This document shows, piece after piece, positions 58,281-64,000 of a stretch of DNA of 64,000 nt (position 1 is its first letter; the number at the start of each line of letters is the position of its first letter). A program made the position numbers and the translations under genes. The notes under the pieces were generated by a model. The model saw only the letters and a program-made list of their open reading frames with translations, was not told the origin of the DNA and made no database searches. Source of the stretch: Hemerocallis citrina. Taxonomy: Eukaryota > Streptophyta > Magnoliopsida > Asparagales > Asphodelaceae. Location: contig CM030359.1 of NCBI GenBank assembly GCA_017893485.1, forward strand, positions 31,562,430-31,626,429, written 5' to 3'.

Positions 58281-58542
58281 CCCCCCCTCCCATGGCTAGT
58301 TATCCTTGTGCCTATTAATCTTTCCAAACCTATAGTCTAAATTATATTATCTAGTGAGTTAAAAGATTGAGTTGTGTGGGAGTTTGGGCTTGCAACAAGA
58401 AGAAGGAGAGGCCGGTTAGCAAAGGAGGAGCTCACGGTTTGGGTGCTCGGGCTTGGCTTGTGTGCGCGCTTCGAGGAGGAGGAGCATTTCGTTGCAAGGA
58501 CATTTGTCTAGGAGATTGCTAATTGTTCTTTTCTTCAATAAG

Positions 58543-60578
58543 GTGGGTAAATTTTCCGTGTTTCTAATTAGGAATGCATGCTTGATTGAATTGAATGAAC
58601 GAAGCATGAAAATGATTAATAAGAGTACACATTTAATTGGAAAATGACCTATTGATTGATTGCTATATGGATGTGCAATTGTATGTGTTCTATTAGTAAT
58701 GACATTGTAAAAAGACTGAAAATGGTCTGTGCAGTCGACTGTCAAGTGGACAAGTCGACCGGTACGAGGCGGGTGTTTTCTCATGACTTCTAAATTAGAA
58801 TCCTTATTAAGACTAAAGGTTTAATTATGTATGTGTATGCAAACTGAAGTGATAGAACGATTGCTAAATCAATATCCTCCATGCGGTATATAATTTAGAA
58901 AATATGAATGGATGAAAAAGAACTAGTGATAATTAGAGAACTGGAAATAACACCTACAGTCGACTGGTAATGTGAATAGTCGACTGGCTTATTGAAATGA
59001 AGTATGTACAGTCCAGAGCTCCATGAAACGATGTATTTTAATGTGATGTTCTAGTGTGTTAAGTTGAGATTAGTATTCATCTCTGCAAGTAAATGATGAG
59101 TAAATAAAAATGCATGCTTAGCATTTCTTTTGAGAAATGAAACACTAGTTATGTGAAATTTATATTTAATTAAAACCACGTTGTGATGTTAGTAAACAGA
59201 TAAGAAATTACATGTTATGTTGGCACGAATATAATGTAATATCTGAATTGAAGAACGGAAGGAAAGATGATTCCTTAATTTGAAATTTAACCTGTTCAGT
59301 CGACCGAATGCTTGTAGCAGTTGACTGTACTGGACATGAATAGTGTATAGTTGAATCACCCAGTACAGACGACTGATTTGAATGACAGTCGACTGTTAAG
59401 TGAATGACATTTTAGACGTGGAAAACTGCGGAACAGCCGACTGGCCATGTGCAGCAGTCGACTTTTCCGAGTGTTATTGATGAACTGTATTTGACTGGAT
59501 AAGTCGACTGGAGGAGCTCCAAGTCGACTGTCCATAGTGCTTTTGGTATATCAGAAATCTTGTAATTTTGTTGTGGTAAAGATTGTGAATCTTATGGACG
59601 ATATTGGTGAACTCTATTTGCCTTTGCATGGATTTACATGAAGTGAATCATTTATTTTGAATTGTGGGAATTAAATGAATATGAAAGCTATGACATGAAA
59701 AAGAAAATCTGTTGAGATTATGAAATGAACTCATGAGCTGGAAGTGCTCAGATTATTTTAGTAATTGTGAATTGGAATTGAAATGAAAGAGTAGCTAAGT
59801 CTCCCCCGGCAATTGAAAAGAAATTGAAATGAATTATTGAAATGAAAGACCAAGGTTGGTCATGTTGAATGAATGATTAAGTCCGGTTTAGTGGAGAGGC
59901 TAACTCTAGAGCTTTGATTTTGTTCATGATTCTAATAAAACTAAGGACTAGTACATAGTGAAGATGTGATGAAAGTAAGAGAAAAACACTGAGTATGAGG
60001 GCCATTGGATAGCGGCGAGAGTGTATCCCAGGATGTCCCATGATGAGTCTGGGCGAGGATACTACTCCAGAGTACCGTCCCAGTGGCGACGCTCGTGGGA
60101 TGTTTGAAGACTACGGATGGTGTCATGTCTATGGTAGGAGCTGAATTACCACAGGATGTCTGCATGATGAGTCATGTCAGCGATGGGATTCCCTCTAGGG
60201 TGCCTAGACATGAGTTCGTCGGTCAGAAAATATCTAGGATACTTACCGTAGTTACAGTAGTAGATTAAGTCATGACGAGGGATTGAACCCTACAAAGATG
60301 AAGAATGATTAAGGGCTTGCCCTCGGACCTATGTAGTATGGGATGCATAGAATCCGAACAAGTGCGCATTAGTGTCATCTAATATAAATAATTGCATTAA
60401 GGACTAAGTGCACAATCACAACACGACATCAATAGGGTAGTCCCTTTAGCTTGATATGTGACAAGTTTGTGTTTGCTAAATATGGAAAATAAGTTATACT
60501 ATTTCCGGCATAGAGAGGATGGCCGTGTATAATGATCGTCGGTTGAATAAACTGACGTACCCACAGTCTTATATGCAG
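58543..60578 (+). other. Intron-like block in LTR F (GT-AG)
   Basis: Donor CAATAAG/GTGGGTAAA and acceptor CTTATATGCAG/GTAAATGG. Both are conserved in LTR E, and the acceptor also in LTR G, while much of the interior differs. Confidence 0.45.
58733..59529. repeat. Six pairs of AGTCGACT palindromes in LTR F
   Basis: Core starts: 58733/58753, 58958/58978, 59298/59319, 59367/59387, 59435/59456 and 59502/59522. Spacings are 20, 20, 21, 20, 21 and 20 bp. Some members carry one substitution (AGTTGACT, AGACGACT, AGCCGACT). LTR E, of the same family, lacks them. Confidence 0.9.
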
Positions 60579-63500
60579 GTAAATGGCTTGATAAAGATTA
60601 AAGAGGAACAAATGCTTAAAGATGATACAATGTTGTTGTATATTTGTTTCATCGTTGTAAATTTTACTTCCGCTGTGCAATGTAAAGTGTAATATTGATG
60701 TAAACTCTGATGTAAAGAGAAAAGTTTAAATTTCCTTGTAAGATTGTACTAGAGGAAGCGGAAAGATTCTGTAGAACATCTCGAATTCAGTGTATTTGGG
60801 ATTCGGGGCGTTACAACAACCTAGAGCTAGCTCACCCTACCGGACTTAAACCAACACAAGAGAAAGTCAGGCCACACTGGATACTTCTCAAGAGAGTCAA
60901 CCCAACTGGTTACTCCTCAAATCTCATTAATAAATACTGTCAGTCACTAGGGTCTCGCCTAGCCTATAGATTCCAACGACTCTTTCGTTCGAGATCACAA
61001 TAGGTTATACCCAACCTCAAATAAATATTTCAGCTTCTAAAATTAACAATCTTCTTTATTCCTGAAGTAATCAACCTTTCACAGTTACCCAACCATAGAT
61101 TCCAAATCCAAAATTTCTCATTAACCAGTTTTTTATTAGTATCATAAAATAGTCACTTTTAACATTTCTTCAAAAGCTCTGTTCTTCAACAATTTAATCA
61201 TTTCCAAGCAAAATAATCTGTAATTAAATTGAACACTTTTTTCTTTAATTTACATCGTTTAATTTAAATATCGAAACTCTTTTTAAAATCGACACAAAAT
61301 TTCTCGATCTTCCAATTCAATATTTTGTTTTTATATTTCGAAAAGACTAATTTCTATGTTTTCAATCACATTTGTTTTATACTTGAACTCCAACAAAATC
61401 ATGTTTTTAAATATTCACAAACATACATACAGTAGTAGATTAAGTCATGACGAGGGATTGAACCCTACAAAGATGAAGAATGATTAAGGGCTTGCCCTCG
61501 GACCTATGTAGTATGGGATGCATAGAATCCGAACAAGTGCGCATTAGTGTCATCTAATATAAATAATTGCATTAAGGACTAAGTGCACAATCACAACACG
61601 ACATCAATAGGGTAGTCCCTTTAGTTTGATATGTGACAAGTTTGTGTTTGCTAAATATGGAAAATAAGTTATACTATTTCCGGCATAGAGAGGATGGCCG
61701 TGTATAATGATCGTCGGTTGAATAAACTGACGTACCCACAGTCTTATATGCAGGTAAATGGCTTGATAAAGATTAAAGAGGAACAAATGCTTAAAGATGA
61801 TACAATGTTGTTGTATATTTGTTTCATCGTTGTAAATTTTACTTTCGCTGTGCAATGTAAAGTGTAATATTGATGTAAACTCTGATGTAAAGAGAAAAGT
61901 TTAAATTTCCTTGTAAGATTGTACTAGAGGAAGCGGAAAGATCCTGTAGAACATCTCGAATTCAGTGTATTTGGGATTCGGGGCGTTACAACAACCTAGA
62001 GCTAGCTCACCCTACCGGACTTAAACCAACACAAGAGAAAGTCAGGCCACACTGGATACTTCTCAAGAGAGTCAACCCAACTGGTTACTCCTCAAATCTC
62101 ATTAATAAATACTGTCAGTCACTAGGGTCTCGCCTAGCCTATAGATTCCAACGACTCTTTCGTTCGAGATCACAATAGGTTATACCCAACCTCAAATAAA
62201 TATTTCAGCTTCTAAAATTAACAGTCTTCTTTATTACTGAAGTAATCAACCTTTCACAGTTACTCAACCATAGATTCCAAATCCAAAATTTCTCATTAAC
62301 CAGTTTTTTATTAGTATCATAAAATAGTCACTTTTAACATTTCTTCAAAAGCTCTGTTCTTCAACAATTTAATCATTTCCAAGCAAAATAATCTGTAATT
62401 AAATTGAACACTTTTTTCTTTAATTTACATCGTTTAATTTAAATATCGAAACTCTTTTTAAAATCGACACAAAATTTCTCGATCTTCCAATTCAATATTT
62501 TGTTTTTATATTTCGAAAAGACTAATTTCTATGTTTTCAATCACATTTGTTTTATACTTGAACTCCAACAAAATCATGTTTTTAAATATTCACAAACATA
62601 CATACAGTAGTAGATTAAGTCATGACGAGGGATTGAACCCTACAAAGATGAAGAATGATTAAGGGCTTGCCCTCGGACCTATGTAGTATGGGATGCATAG
62701 AATCCGAACAAGTGCGCATTAGTGTCATCTAATATAAATAATTGCATTAAGGACTAAGTGCACAATCACAACACGACATCAATAGGGTAGTCCCTTTAGT
62801 TTGATATGTGACAAGTTTGTGTTTGCTAAATATGGAAAATAAGTTATACTATTTCCGGCATAGAGAGGATGGCCGTGTATAATGATCGTCGGTTGAATAA
62901 ACTGACGTACCCACAGTCTCATATGCAGGTAAATGGCTTGATAAAGATTAAAGAGGAACAAATGCTTAAAGATGATACAATGTTGTTGTATATTTGTTTC
63001 ATCGTTGTAAATTTTACTTCCGCTGTGCAATGTAAAGTTTAATATTGATGTAAACTCTGATGTAAAGAGAAAAGTTTAAATTTCCCTGTAAGATTGTACT
63101 AGAGGAAGCGGAAAGATCCTGTAGAACATCTCGAATTCAGTGTATTTGGGATTCGGGGCGTTACAACAACCTAGAGCTAGCTCACCCTACCGGACTTAAA
63201 CCAACACAAGAGAAAGTCAGGCCACACTGGATACTTCTCAAGAGAGTCAACCCAACTGGTTACTCCTCAAATCTCATTAATAAATACTGTCAGTCACTAG
63301 GGTCTCGCCTAGCCTATAGATTCCAACGACTCTTTCGTTCGAGATCACAATAGGTTATACCCAACCTCAAATAAATATTTCAGCTTCTAAAATTAACAAT
63401 CTTCTTTATTCCTGAAGTAATCAACCTTTCACAGTTACGCAACCATAGATTCCAAATCCAAAATTTCTCATTAACCAATTTTTTATTAGTATCATAAAAT

Positions 63501-64000
63501 AGTCACTTTTAACATTTCTTCAAAAGCTCTGTTCTTCAACAATTTAATCATTTCCAAGCAAAATAATCTGTAATTAAATTGAACACTTTTTTCTTTAATT
63601 TACATCGTTTAATTTAAATATCGAAACTCTTTTTAAAATCGACACAAAATTTCTCGATCTTCCAATTCAATATTTTGTTTTTATATTTCGAAAAGACTAA
63701 TTTCTATGTTTTCAATCACATTTGTTTTATACTTGAACTCCAACAAAATCATGTTTTTAAATATTCACAAACATACATACAGTAGTAGATTAAGTCATGA
63801 CGAGGGATTGAACCCTACAAAGATGAAGAATGATTAAGGGCTTGCCCTCGGACCTATGTAGTATGGGATGCATAGAATCCGAACAAGTGCGCGTTAGTGT
63901 CATCTAATATAAATAATTGCATTAAGGACTAAGTGCACAATCACAACACGACATCAATAGGGTAGTCCCTTTAGTTTGATATGTGACAAGTTTGTGTTTG
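60253..64000. repeat. 1,175-bp tandem array (3.2 units in window)
   Basis: Units start at 60253, 61428, 62603 and 63778 (last one cut by the window end). Each joins the last 563 bp of LTR F, the ACAAC duplication and 607 bp of reversed LTR G. Units differ at only about 10-15 positions (for example TTAGCTTG/TTAGTTTG, GATTCTG/GATCCTG, GTTACCC/GTTACTC/GTTACGC). The unit breakpoint shows TACAGTAGTAGATTAAG following ACATACA. Confidence 0.95.

Larger units (their letters stand above)
57712..60815 (+). mobile_element. Solo LTR F (3,104 bp)
   Basis: It begins TGTAATGCCCTGATTTTTC, ends GATTCGGGGCGTTACA, and is flanked by perfect ACAAC duplications (57707-57711 and 60816-60820). It is the same family as LTR E in opposite orientation. 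Promoter, intron-like block and paired palindromes are listed separately. No internal region remains. Confidence 0.9.
56781..61427 (-). mobile_element. LTR G, reversed, interrupted by LTR F (continues into the tandem array)
   Basis: On plus it starts TGTAACGCCCCGAATTCC, like LTR E, preceded by GAAGA (56776-56780). The part 56781-57711 includes the minus-strand acceptor-like GTGCAG/GGT near 57019 and a 143-bp tandem duplication (GTGGCCCTTACGTCCATCG at 57425 and 57568). After LTR F it resumes at 60821 with CTAGAGCTAGCTCACCC, matching the order in LTR E. The far end is outside the window, so solo or full element is unknown. Confidence 0.75.

Noticed and set aside
60429..63030. Three identical-looking 83-codon minus-strand frames, 1,175 bp apart
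   Set aside because: They are the same LTR F sequence repeated by the tandem array; no start context, domain or codon bias.

Overview
This window is a plant nuclear, repeat-dense (probably heterochromatic) locus. The evidence is angiosperm-type Ty3/gypsy chromoviruses with very long LTRs, a Tat-like gypsy relic, a Copia solo LTR, an En/Spm (CACTA) transposon with a Ptta/En/Spm transposase gene, and a broken copy of the spliceosomal gene SmD1. No functional single-copy host gene was found. The species cannot be named from this sequence.

Layout. 1-6.3 kb: relic of a minus-strand Tat-like gypsy element (gag and protease on minus, a coiled-coil antisense ORF on plus, a dimeric 108-bp tandem array between them, no RT or integrase). 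7.27-17.94 kb: Tekay/Del-like chromovirus 1, with 3.4-kb LTRs and no gag; its 3' LTR holds a Copia solo LTR. 17.94-18.64 kb: four tandem copies of one SmD1 exon. 20.04-56.78 kb: an old gypsy element cut into three pieces (RNase H at 20.1 kb, integrase at 46.4 kb, integrase C-terminus at 56.7 kb). Removing the insertions with one target-site copy makes both breakpoints read through in frame.

The first breakpoint holds a solo LTR (A) that was itself invaded by a reversed solo LTR (C, which contains complete chromovirus 2 at 22.3-34.4 kb), a reversed solo LTR (E) and a forward solo LTR (D). The second holds a 9.3-kb CACTA element carrying an apparently intact six-exon transposase gene. The third holds reversed LTR G, invaded by solo LTR F. 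The F/G junction has since been amplified into a 1,175-bp tandem array running off the right end.

Main biological points. (1) The long LTRs of two families contain a conserved intron-like block: donor AAG/GYAAGTA (often GC) or AAG/GTGGGT, and a pyrimidine-tract acceptor about 2 kb later. The block's interior varies between copies: ACTTGATAC arrays, TACCTG arrays, tRNA-like cassettes or paired AGTCGACT palindromes. (2) The paired palindromes, spaced 20-22 bp, occur in both a Ty3/gypsy-type LTR and an unrelated Copia LTR. (3) The 1,175-bp array looks like a satellite being born from a nested LTR junction. All open reading frames in the retroelements are broken; the CACTA transposase is the only gene that reads intact.
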